DNA of 64,000 nt from assembly GCF_023715745.1 (NCBI RefSeq), contig NZ_JAMBOV010000002.1, positions 310,001-374,000 on the forward strand, in the 5' to 3' direction. The position numbers and the translations under genes were made by a program. Positions 7,495 to 15,709 of this stretch are shown in pieces. The notes below the pieces were generated by a model, which worked only from the letters and a program-made list of their open reading frames with translations, did not search any database and was not told the origin of the DNA. The DNA comes from Microbacterium oleivorans (GTDB lineage Bacteria > Actinomycetota > Actinomycetes > Actinomycetales > Microbacteriaceae). Positions within the stretch are counted from its first letter, which is position 1. Each line of letters starts with the position of its first letter.

Positions 7495-8145
7495 ATGGAC
7501 ACCCCTGACGACACCGATGCCGGCACGGCCCAGGACTGGGCGTCGATCGCGCTGCGCCGCACACCCACGCAGCAGCGCTCGCGAGAGAAGCTGACGCGCG
7601 CGATCGTCGCCGCCGAGAACCTCGTCCTCCGCGAGGGCGTCGACGTGATCACCCTGCCCCGCGTCGCTTCGGAGGCCGGCGTCAGCGTGGGCGCCCTGTA
7701 CCAGTACCTGCCCGACCGGCAGGCGATCCTCGGTGCCATCGTCGCGCGCTACCACGAGCGCCTCGAACGTCTTCTCGACGAGGCGATCGACCGCATGCGG
7801 GACGATCCGCGGACGGCGGACCCCGTCGGGCGGGTGCTGCGCGCCGTGGCAGACGTGTACCTCGACGAGAGCTCGGCCCGCTCGCTCGGCACCGTGGCGA
7901 TCTCGGCCGAGGCGGACGCCGCGCGGCGCCGACACAAGCGGGCGATGGCCGACCGCGTCCACAGCCTGCTGCGCCTGGCGGGGGTCCTGGACGGTGTCGA
8001 GCCCGAGCGCGGCGCCGCTGTCGCACGGGTCGCGTTCGCCTCGGCGGACGCCGTGCTGCACGAGGCGTTCGCCGCGTCCGAGGCGGAGCGGGTGCTCCTG
8101 CTCGCGGAGCTCGAGCGTGCGCTGCGCGCGTCGCTCGGCGCCTGA
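7495..8145 (+). CDS. TetR family regulator of the aldolase-kinase-glpD operon
   Basis: A 216-residue TetR repressor. The HTH is at about residues 27-70, with PRVASEAGVSVGALYQYLPDRQAIL typical of the family. The C-terminal part (about 95-215) is Ala/Arg-rich and fits the TetR_C domains that bind small organic ligands. The ATG at 7495 is preferred over the in-frame TTG nine bases upstream, which would lie inside the operator at 7472-7491. The divergent placement strongly suggests that it controls the aldolase operon; the inducer would be the pathway substrate or an intermediate. Confidence 0.9.
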   Translation: MDTPDDTDAGTAQDWASIALRRTPTQQRSREKLTRAIVAAENLVLREGVDVITLPRVASEAGVSVGALYQYLPDRQAILGAIVARYHERLERLLDEAIDRMRDDPRTADPVGRVLRAVADVYLDESSARSLGTVAISAEADAARRRHKRAMADRVHSLLRLAGVLDGVEPERGAAVARVAFASADAVLHEAFAASEAERVLLLAELERALRASLGA

Positions 8146-8150
8146 CCGGA

Positions 8151-9302
8151 TCAGGCGGCGGTGCGCCGCCAGGCCGGGACCGCGGCGACGAGAAGCAACG
8201 CCGGCAGGAGAAACGCGAGGCCTGATCCGGTCACGTCGGTGAGCACACCGACGCCGACGGCGCCGAGGACCGCGCCGGCGTAGTTGAAGAGGTTGACGCG
8301 GGCGATCACCTCGTCGCTGCGGGCCGGGTCGATCGCACCGGCGAGACCGAACGCGATCGGCACGAGGGCTCCGACGGCGAGACCGCTCACGGCGAAGGCC
8401 GCGATCGACACGACCGGGGAGGGCACCGCCGCGACGACGATCGCCCCGACGACGCCGAGCAGGAGGCCGGCCGCGAGCAGCCGGCCGCGGCCGAGGCGGC
8501 GGACCACGGCATCCGTCGCCAGTCGCGCCGCGAGCACGCCCCCCTGGTAGGCCGCGAGACCCACCGGCGCGAGGGCCCCTGCCGCCCCGATGGCGAGGAG
8601 GTGCACGGAACTCCACGAGCTGACAGCCGAGTCGACGGTGTAGGCGGCGAGGATCACGAGACCGACGACGGTGATCGCGCGTCCGTCGAGCCGGGGGCGG
8701 CGCGGGCCGCTCCACTCGGCGCTGCGCGCGGCCCGCTGGCGGCTGAGCAGCCGGGAGAACGCGACGACGAAGACGACCTGCAGGACCGCCGCTGCGACGA
8801 GCGCCGCGAACGCGGGCGCGCCAGCGGTGAGGATCCCGGCCATTCCGAGCGCCCCGACGATGGAGCCGGTCGTGAGGGTCGCGAAGAACCGTCCGAGCAG
8901 TGGCGTCCCGCGCCCCCGCTGGACGAGCACCCCCTGCATGTTCGACGAGGCGTCGATCAGGCCCAGCCCGAGTCCGTAGAGCAGGACGGATGCCGCGAGG
9001 GCGGCGGTCCCGGGGGAGAACGCCGTCGCGACGAGGCCCGCTGCCTGCAGCGACAGGCCGACGATGACCCCGTGGCGGCTGCTGGCGCGCCGCGCGATCA
9101 CGTCGGCGGCCAACGAGCCGAGGGCGGCGGTGACGCACACGCCCAGCAGGATCACCGCGATGCCGGTCGCATCCAGTCCGGTGCGCTCCTGGAATGCCGG
9201 CAGCGCGGTCACGATGACCGCGTAGCCGAGGCCCTGCAGCCCGTACACCCCCGCAACGGCGAGGACGCCGCCGGTCGTCGCCCGCGCGATGGTGCCGGTC
9301 AC
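8151..9302 (-). CDS. MFS transporter
   Basis: A 383-residue major facilitator protein with about twelve hydrophobic segments and a central cytoplasmic loop rich in Arg (SRQRAARSAEWSGPRRPR, about residue 190). The short loop between helices 2 and 3 (ADVIARRASSRHG) matches motif A poorly, as in many efflux-type MFS members. Translation starts at GTG 9302, two bases beyond the stop of the aminotransferase gene, so it is the last gene of a five-gene operon. It probably exports or imports the compound made or used by that operon. Substrate unknown. Confidence 0.85.
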   Translation of the reverse strand: MTGTIARATTGGVLAVAGVYGLQGLGYAVIVTALPAFQERTGLDATGIAVILLGVCVTAALGSLAADVIARRASSRHGVIVGLSLQAAGLVATAFSPGTAALAASVLLYGLGLGLIDASSNMQGVLVQRGRGTPLLGRFFATLTTGSIVGALGMAGILTAGAPAFAALVAAAVLQVVFVVAFSRLLSRQRAARSAEWSGPRRPRLDGRAITVVGLVILAAYTVDSAVSSWSSVHLLAIGAAGALAPVGLAAYQGGVLAARLATDAVVRRLGRGRLLAAGLLLGVVGAIVVAAVPSPVVSIAAFAVSGLAVGALVPIAFGLAGAIDPARSDEVIARVNLFNYAGAVLGAVGVGVLTDVTGSGLAFLLPALLLVAAVPAWRRTAA

Positions 9303-9304
9303 CC

Positions 9305-10570
9305 TCACACCGCCGCGGGGTGGCGTGTGCGAACTGCCGCGAAAGCGTCGGCGGCGATCTCGACGGTGCGGTCGACATCCGCCTCGGTGACCGCCGCGTT
9401 CAGGAAGTGGTTGTGGTGCGAGGTGAGGTAGGCGCCGCGCCTCACGCATTCGGCGATCCAGTCCTGATGCAGCATGAGCGAATCCTCCGGATCGGTCACG
9501 CGCAGATAGAACAGCGCGGGCGCGCCCGAGGGCACGAGGGTGAAGCCCGCATCGGATGCGGCCTCGGTCAGCCCGTCCGTGAGACGTCGCCCGAGCCGGT
9601 CGAACAGCGCGGGGGCATCGAGGTCACGCAGCTTCCGCTGCGTTGCGATCCCCGCCGCGAACGGAACGGCGCTCATCCAGTAGCTGCCCGTGTAGGTGAT
9701 CGAGCTCACCGCCTCCTTCAGCGAGTCCTTGCCCAGGAGCGCCGACACGTTGTACCCGTTGGCGAGCGCCTTGCAGAAGCAGATGAGGTCGGCCTCGAAC
9801 CCGAAGTAGTGGTCGCTGCCGGCGAGATCGAGCCGGAAGCCCGCGCGCACGTCGTCGATGATGAGCACGACGCCGTGCTCGTCGCAGAGCTTCCGCACCG
9901 CCTGCCAGTAGCCCTCCGCCGGCAGCGCGTTGTCGACGAAGTTGCCGTGCATGTAAGGCGTGGAGATGAGGGCCGCGACTTCTCCGCGGTTCTCGGCGAG
10001 CAGGCGCCGGAGCGCGTCGAGGTCGTTCCACGGGACGTACAGGTTGTTCGCGACGTCCTCCTCGAGGACGCCGGGGTAGTCGAGCTTCTGCGTCCACGGG
10101 GCGACGCCGTGATAGAACCCCTTCACGAAGACGACCTTCTTGCGCAGTGTCGCAGCGCGGGCGGTCATGATCGCGAGCGTCGTCGTGTCGCCGCCGTTCT
10201 TGGCGAACATCGCCCAGTCGGCGCTGGCGACCTGATCGACGAGCAGTTCGGCGAAGTCGATCATCACCGTCGAGGGGAGCGAGACGACGTCCTCCTTCTT
10301 CGCCTGCTCCCGAGCCGCGGCGGCCACGTCGGGGTCGTCGTACCCGAGGACGTTGGGTCCGTAGGCACACATCCAGTCGATGAACTCGTTGCCGTCGAGA
10401 TCCCAGAACCGGGTGCCCTCGGCGCGGACCGCGAACTTCGGGAACCCTTCGTGGGGGAGGTGCAGTCCCTCGGTGGGACCGAGGTGGCCGGGGATGCCGC
10501 CCGGGATCACCCGCTGGGCGCGGCGGAAGGCAGCGAGGCTCTTGTCGAAGGTGTACACGGAGGCGCTCAC
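9305..10570 (-). CDS. Class III PLP-dependent aminotransferase (GSA-aminomutase-like)
   Basis: A 421-residue fold-type I PLP enzyme related to glutamate-1-semialdehyde 2,1-aminomutase and class III transaminases. The PLP-phosphate segment KNGGDTTTLA is at about 112. The aspartate that binds the pyridine nitrogen lies in IIDDVRAGFR (about 233), and the Schiff-base lysine in CFCKALANGYN (about 262). It is not the haem-pathway HemL: it lies in an operon with SDR, SCP2-like and MFS genes, and its N terminus differs. Start GTG 10570 overlaps the preceding stop. It probably transaminates a specialised aldehyde or keto compound. Confidence 0.85.
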   Translation of the reverse strand: MSASVYTFDKSLAAFRRAQRVIPGGIPGHLGPTEGLHLPHEGFPKFAVRAEGTRFWDLDGNEFIDWMCAYGPNVLGYDDPDVAAAAREQAKKEDVVSLPSTVMIDFAELLVDQVASADWAMFAKNGGDTTTLAIMTARAATLRKKVVFVKGFYHGVAPWTQKLDYPGVLEEDVANNLYVPWNDLDALRRLLAENRGEVAALISTPYMHGNFVDNALPAEGYWQAVRKLCDEHGVVLIIDDVRAGFRLDLAGSDHYFGFEADLICFCKALANGYNVSALLGKDSLKEAVSSITYTGSYWMSAVPFAAGIATQRKLRDLDAPALFDRLGRRLTDGLTEAASDAGFTLVPSGAPALFYLRVTDPEDSLMLHQDWIAECVRRGAYLTSHHNHFLNAAVTEADVDRTVEIAADAFAAVRTRHPAAV

Positions 10571-11346
10571 TTTCCGAGGTAGTGGCCGACGCGGTCGAGG
10601 ATGCGGCTCGTGTTGTCGACGAGGGGGATGTAGCCGCGGATGGCGATGCGCCCGTCGCCCACGCACGCGAGCGCGCTCTCGCGACCCGCGAGGACGTCAC
10701 CGGCGGTCTGCAGATCCGCGAACCGGAAGACGGCCCGCGGCGCGGTATCCGTCACCGGAATGCGCGAGAGCCGGTGGTCCCGCACGCGCAGCCGGTGTCG
10801 CAGCGCGTCGCCGACGGCGATGTCGAGGTCGCCGTCGGTCATCTGTGCGGCGCTGAAGCGGCCCGACCGGTCGCGGTTCGCGACGACCGTGATCGCCCCG
10901 ACCGCGACCTCGAGCAGCATCGTGCGGTGCGTCTCGGTGAAGGCGGGATCCGCGAGGTCGGCGTCGGACGGCCGCAGGTACCGGCCGAGCAGATCGCTGA
11001 GCGGGGTGAACACCCGGACGAGGAAGCGGAGCCCCGCGGGACCTGCGAGCGGGAGCGGCGAGCCGCGGCCGTCGAGGACCGCGTTCAGATGGGCGGGGGA
11101 GCGGAACACCAGGGTGGCCGCCGTCGCGCCGGCGGGGTCGCCGTCGGCGAGGCGGACACCGTCCCGCGCGAACACGAGGCGGAGGGTGTCGCCACCGACG
11201 ACACGGACGCTGAGCAGCACGGGCCGTGGCAGGTCCGCGAGCAGACGCGACGCCTCCGGAGCGACGTCCGCGAGCCGCGGCAGCGCGCCGAGGACGGCGT
11301 GCAGGTTGACCGCGGCAAGGACGCGGTCGTCGATCTCAGTCAGCAC
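10567..11346 (-). CDS. SCP2-like sterol/lipid-binding domain protein
   Basis: A 259-residue soluble protein. The segment at about residues 40-115 (VLLSVRVVGGDTLRLVFARDGVRLADGDPAGATAATLVFRS split across strands) and a later repeat of the same beta pattern (APRAVFRFADLQTAGDVLAG, about 210) look like SCP2/alkyl-sterol carrier folds, in which an alpha-beta sheet encloses a hydrophobic tunnel. There is no catalytic motif. Start GTG 11346 overlaps the TetR stop by eleven bases; the end overlaps the aminotransferase start. In this operon it may carry a hydrophobic substrate to the SDR or aminotransferase. Family assignment is by pattern only. Confidence 0.6.
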   Translation of the reverse strand: MLTEIDDRVLAAVNLHAVLGALPRLADVAPEASRLLADLPRPVLLSVRVVGGDTLRLVFARDGVRLADGDPAGATAATLVFRSPAHLNAVLDGRGSPLPLAGPAGLRFLVRVFTPLSDLLGRYLRPSDADLADPAFTETHRTMLLEVAVGAITVVANRDRSGRFSAAQMTDGDLDIAVGDALRHRLRVRDHRLSRIPVTDTAPRAVFRFADLQTAGDVLAGRESALACVGDGRIAIRGYIPLVDNTSRILDRVGHYLGK

Positions 11347-11962
11347 GGGTTGTCCCTTCGGTCGGTGCCCCGAGCGGGGCGGATGCGGCGGCGAGGGCGG
11401 CGGCGGCGAACGCCGCCGTGCGGCGCACGGCATCCGTGTTCCCGTCGGCGAGCCACGTCGTGGTGATGCCGTCGACGACCACCACGAGGTGGCGTGCGAG
11501 GTCGGCGACGGGCTGCGTCCACCGGCTGTGCGTGATCTCCGCCGCGTAGACGAGGACCTGCTCGGCGGCGCGGAGGTACGTCTGCCACTGCGCGCGCATC
11601 TGGCCGGCGGGATCGCGGCGACGCGCGACGAGGGCGAGCTCCAGGAGGGCGATCTCGTGGTCGGGGTCGCTCTCGAGCAGATCGATGTAGCCCTCGAGAC
11701 CCGACCGCAGGGCGGCGGTCATCGATGTCGGGTCGATGGCCCGCGATTCGGCCGCGAAGCGTTCCTGCTCGATGACGGTGTCGATCACCGCGGACATCAT
11801 CGCGTCCTGTGTGCCGAAGATGTACGTGAACGCGCCGAGCGGCATGCCCGCCTCGGCCGTGATCGCGCGGGTCGTCGCCGCCGCGACGCCGCGCCGGGCG
11901 ATGACGCGGATGGCCGCGGCGATCAGCTCGTCCCGACGCTCTTCGGGTGGCATCCGCCGCAT
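11336..11962 (-). CDS. TetR family transcriptional regulator
   Basis: A 208-residue TetR protein with the HTH at about residues 10-55 (RRGVAAATTRAITAEAGMPLGAF then TYIFGTQ) and a C-terminal domain with VVDGITTTWLADG near 170, a pattern seen in TetR_C domains. It is encoded inside the operon, its ATG sharing one base with the SDR stop (TGATG). It most likely binds the palindrome TTGTACATATGTACAA upstream of the SDR gene and represses the whole operon including itself. Confidence 0.9.
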   Translation of the reverse strand: MRRMPPEERRDELIAAAIRVIARRGVAAATTRAITAEAGMPLGAFTYIFGTQDAMMSAVIDTVIEQERFAAESRAIDPTSMTAALRSGLEGYIDLLESDPDHEIALLELALVARRRDPAGQMRAQWQTYLRAAEQVLVYAAEITHSRWTQPVADLARHLVVVVDGITTTWLADGNTDAVRRTAAFAAAALAAASAPLGAPTEGTTRAD

Positions 11963-12735
11963 CAGGCGCTCCCCACGGCGCGGGCCGCGACCCAGAGGCG
12001 CAGCCGGCGGGGGGAGACCCGCGCGACCCAGCCCTGCAGGCGGTTGGCCGCGCCCACCGTGCGGACCGGGGACGGGTTCGAGGAGTCGAGTACGGCGAAC
12101 GCCTCGTCGAGCACCTCGTCGACCGACTTCGTCGCACCGACCTTGAAGGTCTCGGAGCCGGCGGCTGCGAAGAACTCCGTCTCGGTGGGGCCGGGACACA
12201 GCGCCAGGACGGTGAGGCCCGTCCCGCGGGTCTCCTGCCAGATCGCCTCGGTGAGGGAGGTGACGTACGCCTTGGTCGCGGCGTAGACGGCGAGACCGGG
12301 GAGCGGCTGGTGTCCCGCGTTGCTCGAGAGGTTGACGAGCACTCCGCGCGACGAGATCAGCTGCGGGAGGAGCGCGCGGGTCAGCAGGGTGAGCGCCGCG
12401 ACGTTGACCTGCACCTCGGCGGCGACCCGTGCGGCGTCTTCGTCGATGAAGGCGGATGCGGTGCCGAACCCGGCGCTGTTGACGAGGCCCGCGGCGTGGA
12501 TGCCGCGCTCGGTGAGTTCGGCGGCGATGGTCGCGGGTGCCGCCGGATCGGCGAGATCCGCGGCGAGGACGGTCGCCTCGACGCGGTGGAGCCCCCGCAG
12601 TTCGTCGGCCAGCGACTCGAGGCGCTCCGCGCGGCGCGCGACGAGCACGACGTCTCTGCCTCGCGCCGCGAACCGGCGGGCGAACCCGGCGCCGATGCCC
12701 GAACTCGCTCCGGTGATGACGATCGCTCCCGGCAT
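11962..12735 (-). CDS. Short-chain dehydrogenase/reductase
   Basis: A 257-residue classical SDR. The cofactor motif TGASSGIG is at residues 8-15, NSAG (NNAG-type) near 88, the catalytic serine in NLSSNAG near 137, and YAATK near 151-155. The basic ARR after beta-2 suggests NADP(H) preference. The C-terminal extension (SPVRTVGAANRLQGWVARVSPRRL) is like DltE/SDR-type oxidoreductases annotated as keto reductases. AGGAGG four bases before the ATG is a strong ribosome site, so this first gene sets the level for the operon SDR-TetR-SCP2-aminotransferase-MFS. Confidence 0.9.
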   Translation of the reverse strand: MPGAIVITGASSGIGAGFARRFAARGRDVVLVARRAERLESLADELRGLHRVEATVLAADLADPAAPATIAAELTERGIHAAGLVNSAGFGTASAFIDEDAARVAAEVQVNVAALTLLTRALLPQLISSRGVLVNLSSNAGHQPLPGLAVYAATKAYVTSLTEAIWQETRGTGLTVLALCPGPTETEFFAAAGSETFKVGATKSVDEVLDEAFAVLDSSNPSPVRTVGAANRLQGWVARVSPRRLRLWVAARAVGSA

Positions 12736-12762
12736 GGGGCCTCCTCTGTCGAGACGCGGAAG

Positions 12763-12778
12763 TTGTACATATGTACAA
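12763..12778. promoter_or_regulatory. Perfect 16-bp operator palindrome upstream of SDR operon
   Basis: TTGTACATATGTACAA is a perfect palindrome without spacer, 28 bases upstream of the SDR start on the minus strand. The operon encodes its own TetR protein, and TetR members commonly bind TGTACA-type dyads, so this is the likely autoregulatory operator. Its low GC content stands out in a ~70 percent GC neighbourhood. Confidence 0.8.
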
Positions 12779-12821
12779 GTCCGGTGGTGACTCAGTATGG
12801 CCGCACCCGCGCGCGACGTAA

Positions 12822-12857
12822 AGGGGCGGATGCCGGTGAGTCCCGGCATCCGCCCCT
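12822..12857 (-). terminator. Terminator hairpin after Leu/Phe/Val dehydrogenase
   Basis: A 15-bp perfect stem (AGGGGCGGATGCCGG at 12822-12836 with its complement at 12843-12857) and a six-base loop lie eleven bases past the stop codon of the dehydrogenase. On the minus strand the hairpin is followed by TTTACG, a weak T-tract. Confidence 0.8.
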
Positions 12858-12868
12858 GTGTCGGTCCC

Positions 12869-13942
12869 TCAGACCGCCGCCGGCTCGCGCCTTCCGGCCG
12901 AGAGCCGCTCGGCCGCGTAGGCCTCGGCCGCGTCGAGCGGGGTGACGCCGCGCGCGGCGGCGTCGTCGAACAGGCGCCGCAGGGTGTCGCCGATGCCGTC
13001 GATGCGCGTCGCGATCTCGTCACGGTGGCCGGGAGTGCGCGCCTCGACGTCGAGGTAGATGACGCCGCCTGCGTTCGCGACGAAGTCGGGGGCGTAGAGG
13101 ATGCCGCGGTCCGCCAGGCGCGCGGCACCCGCGCGCTCGGCGAGCGGGTTGTTCGCCGGTCCGCAGACCGCCCTCGCGGCCAGCGCGTCGATGACGTCGT
13201 CGTCGAGCACGCCGCCGATACCCGCGGGCACGAACACGTCCGCAGGGACGAGGTGCTCGGTGCCGGGTTCGACCCAGGTCGCGCCGAGCTCGGCGGCCAG
13301 CGACATCTTGGCGGGGTTCACATCCGTGACGGTGAGCAGTGCGCCCTCGCCCGACAGGCGGACGGCGAGGCGGCTGCCGACCTGCCCGAGCCCGGAGATC
13401 GTGATGCGGCGTCCGGCCACATCACCCGAACCGGCGATCCGCTCGAGGGTCGCACGAAGCGCGGCGTACACGCCGCGGCTCGTCGGGCCGGCGGGTTCGC
13501 CCGAGCCGCCCACCGAGTCGGGCAGACCGACCACGTGGGTCGTGCGCTCGCTGACGACCAGCATGTCGTCGGTCGTCGAGCCGACGTCCTCCGCCGTCCG
13601 GTACTGACCGCCGAATGACTCCACCGCGTCGCCGAGATCGAGGAACGCCGCACGCCGACGGTCGGCGTCGAGGGTGTCGGCCTCGCCGAGGGCGATGACC
13701 GACTTCCCGCCACCGGCATCCAGTCCCGCCGTCGCGTTCTTGAGCGTCATCGCCGCCGACAGGCGCAGGGCGTCGCCCATCGCGTCCGACCAGCGCGGGT
13801 AGCGCCACAGACGGGCGCCGCCGAGGGCGGGTCCGAGCGTCGAGGAGTGGAGAGCGACGGTGATCACGAGTCCGCTGCGCCGGCCCGTCATCACCTCCAC
13901 ACGTTCATGGGCGAAATCGGGCAGGGGCAGGGTGTGCGACAT
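12869..13942 (-). CDS. Leucine/phenylalanine/valine dehydrogenase family protein
   Basis: A 357-residue member of the Glu/Leu/Phe/Val dehydrogenase family, which deaminates a branched-chain or aromatic amino acid to the 2-oxo acid with NAD+. Visible are the substrate segment GGARLW (about 42), the first lysine in MTLKNATAGLDAGGGKSVI and the second, catalytic lysine in the same block (about 70-82). The Rossmann motif GLGQVG is near 184. The length matches LeuDH/ValDH rather than the longer GDH. The ATG at 13942 has GAAGGA upstream. It is monocistronic, with a strong hairpin behind it, and is divergent from a methyltransferase. Confidence 0.9.
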   Translation of the reverse strand: MSHTLPLPDFAHERVEVMTGRRSGLVITVALHSSTLGPALGGARLWRYPRWSDAMGDALRLSAAMTLKNATAGLDAGGGKSVIALGEADTLDADRRRAAFLDLGDAVESFGGQYRTAEDVGSTTDDMLVVSERTTHVVGLPDSVGGSGEPAGPTSRGVYAALRATLERIAGSGDVAGRRITISGLGQVGSRLAVRLSGEGALLTVTDVNPAKMSLAAELGATWVEPGTEHLVPADVFVPAGIGGVLDDDVIDALAARAVCGPANNPLAERAGAARLADRGILYAPDFVANAGGVIYLDVEARTPGHRDEIATRIDGIGDTLRRLFDDAAARGVTPLDAAEAYAAERLSAGRREPAAV

Positions 13943-14051
13943 TGCATTCCTTCTCGGCGGGCCTTGTGGGCACTGCGGTGCGGATGCCGCCGATCTGCGG
14001 CATCCGTCATCATTCTGCCTCGCATATCGCTCGCCGCCTAGGCTGTGCACC

Positions 14052-14855
14052 ATGCAGACCGAGCGGTACTCCCACGGCCATCACGAGAGCGTGCTGCGGG
14101 CGCACACCTGGCGGACGGCGGAGAACTCGGTCGGGTACCTGCTGCCGCATCTGCGTCCCGGCGCCTCGCTCCTCGACGTCGGGTCGGGGCCCGGCACCAT
14201 CACCGTCGACCTCGCGCGTCGCCTCGCGCCCGGACGCGTCGTCGGACTCGACGCGTCCGCCGACGTCGTCGCGCAGGCGCAGGCCCACGCCGCCGCCGGG
14301 GGCGTCACGAACGTCACCTTCCAGACCGCGGACGCGTACCGCCTCGACGCGGCGGACGGCTCCTTCGACGTCGTGCACACGCATCAGCTCCTGCAGCACC
14401 TCGCCCGCCCCGTCGACGCCCTGCGCGAGTTCCGTCGCGTGGCAGGGCCCGACGGACTCGTCGCCGCGCGCGAGGTCGACTACGCCGGCATCATCATCCA
14501 CCCGCACATCCCCGCACTCGACGAGTGGCTGGACCTCCTGCTGCGGATGGGACGTAACAACGGCGGAGAGCCGTCGGCCGGGCGACGCCTGAAGGCGTGG
14601 GCTCGGGCCGCCGGCTTCGCCGACGTGACCGTCAGCGCGTCGACGTGGCTGTTCGAGACCGATGAGCAGCGAGCGTGGTGGGGCGGGTCGTGGGCCGACC
14701 GTGTGCTGCACTCCTCGTACGCCGACCACGCGCTCGAGCAGGGCCTCGCGGACCGTACCGACCTGGAGCGCATCTCGGCGGGATGGCGTGAGTGGGCGGC
14801 GTCCGAGGACGGCTGGCTGCTCATGCCCCACGGTGAGATCCTCGCGAAAGGCTGA
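14052..14855 (+). CDS. Class I SAM-dependent methyltransferase
   Basis: A 267-residue methyltransferase of the UbiE/Methyltransf_11 type. Motif I LLDVGSGPGT is near residue 40, the acidic end of beta-2 (GLDAS) near 68, and the post-motif FDVVHTHQLLQHL near 115. The C-terminal half (about 165-267) has several tryptophans and may form the acceptor pocket. The acceptor cannot be deduced; relatives methylate quinones, sterols and antibiotics. The next gene, a YbaK protein, begins three bases beyond the stop, so the two are co-transcribed. Confidence 0.9.
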   Translation: MQTERYSHGHHESVLRAHTWRTAENSVGYLLPHLRPGASLLDVGSGPGTITVDLARRLAPGRVVGLDASADVVAQAQAHAAAGGVTNVTFQTADAYRLDAADGSFDVVHTHQLLQHLARPVDALREFRRVAGPDGLVAAREVDYAGIIIHPHIPALDEWLDLLLRMGRNNGGEPSAGRRLKAWARAAGFADVTVSASTWLFETDEQRAWWGGSWADRVLHSSYADHALEQGLADRTDLERISAGWREWAASEDGWLLMPHGEILAKG

Positions 14856-14858
14856 CCG

Positions 14859-15335
14859 ATGACCGAGCACCTGAGCACCCGCAGTCGCCTCGTCCACGAC
14901 GCCCTTCGCGCCGCCGGCATCCCCGGCGAGATCGTCGTCCTCCCGGACGCCGCCTCCACCGCGGTGCTGGCCGCCGCCGCCCTCGGGGTCGAGGTCGGGG
15001 CGATCGCCAACAGCCTCGTCTTCCAGTGCGACGGCGCCCCGCTGCTCGTGATGACCAGCGGTGCCCATCGGGTCGACACCGCCGCCCTCGCCGGGCGCAT
15101 CGGGCGCGGGAGGATCAGCCGGGCCACACCCGAGCAGGTCCGCGAGGCGACGGGTCAGGCCATCGGAGGGGTCGCCCCCGCCGGACACCCGGCGCCGCTC
15201 GAGACCCTCGTCGACGAGGACCTCGCCCGGTATCCGCAGATCTGGGCGGCGGGCGGCACCCCCCACACCGTCTTCCCGATGACGTTCGACGAGCTCGTCC
15301 GCCTCACCGGCGGCCGGGTCGTCTCCGTGGTCTGA
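14859..15335 (+). CDS. YbaK/EbsC (ProX-type) aminoacyl-tRNA deacylase
   Basis: A 158-residue YbaK/prolyl-tRNA-editing domain protein. Such trans-editing enzymes hydrolyse mischarged aminoacyl-tRNAs (Cys- or Ala-tRNA-Pro). The pattern AIANSLVFQCDGAPLLVMTSG with the catalytic lysine position replaced by asparagine/serine region near 50, and GGVAPAGH near 103, fit the family; the length is standard. Upstream AAAGGCTGACCG supplies a weak ribosome site within the methyltransferase end. Co-transcription with the methyltransferase has no evident logic. Confidence 0.88.
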   Translation: MTEHLSTRSRLVHDALRAAGIPGEIVVLPDAASTAVLAAAALGVEVGAIANSLVFQCDGAPLLVMTSGAHRVDTAALAGRIGRGRISRATPEQVREATGQAIGGVAPAGHPAPLETLVDEDLARYPQIWAAGGTPHTVFPMTFDELVRLTGGRVVSVV

Positions 15336-15350
15336 CGAACCGCGTCGTGC

Positions 15351-15695
15351 TCAGGTGTGGATGAGCTCGCGCCAGTTCAGCGGCACGCGTCCCCGAGGGC
15401 CGGGGGAGGGCTGGTCGGCGGGGTGGCTCGTGGGCGGCGCCAGCTCCGGGCCCTCGAACATCGCCTCGTCGACGTAGTCCCAGTACCAGTCCTCGCCCGG
15501 TTCGAAGCTCTGGATGAGCCGGTGCCCCGTCTCGCGATAGTGCGCCGTCGCGTGCTGTCCGGGTGACGTGTCGCAGCATCCGATGTGACCGCACGACGCG
15601 CAGCGTCGCAGGTGCACCCAGAACCCGGACTGTTCGTCGCACTCGTGGCAGCCGCTGCCCGAGGGGGCGACGTTCGTGTCGATGTCGGAGCTCAT
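15351..15695 (-). CDS. UBP-type zinc finger protein
   Basis: A 114-residue protein made almost entirely of a ZnF-UBP domain. Zinc ligands are visible as C-H-E-C (16-19), C-A-S-C (about 32-35), GCCD, and the histidines in GQHATAHYRETGH (about 50-60). In eukaryotes this fold binds the ubiquitin C-terminal Gly-Gly. Bacteria lack ubiquitin, and the actinobacterial versions have no assigned partner. The start has GGAAGGAA upstream, and the gene begins 14 bases after the flavoprotein gene, so the two form an operon. Frequent pairing with a thioredoxin-reductase-like protein suggests a redox or protein-binding role (inference). Confidence 0.9.
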   Translation of the reverse strand: MSSDIDTNVAPSGSGCHECDEQSGFWVHLRRCASCGHIGCCDTSPGQHATAHYRETGHRLIQSFEPGEDWYWDYVDEAMFEGPELAPPTSHPADQPSPGPRGRVPLNWRELIHT

Positions 15696-15709
15696 CCGGT
15701 TCCTTCCGG

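Noticed and set aside
9305..10570. hemL (glutamate-1-semialdehyde aminomutase)
   Set aside because: Operon context with SDR, SCP2-like and MFS genes, and absence of other haem genes, speak against the housekeeping enzyme.
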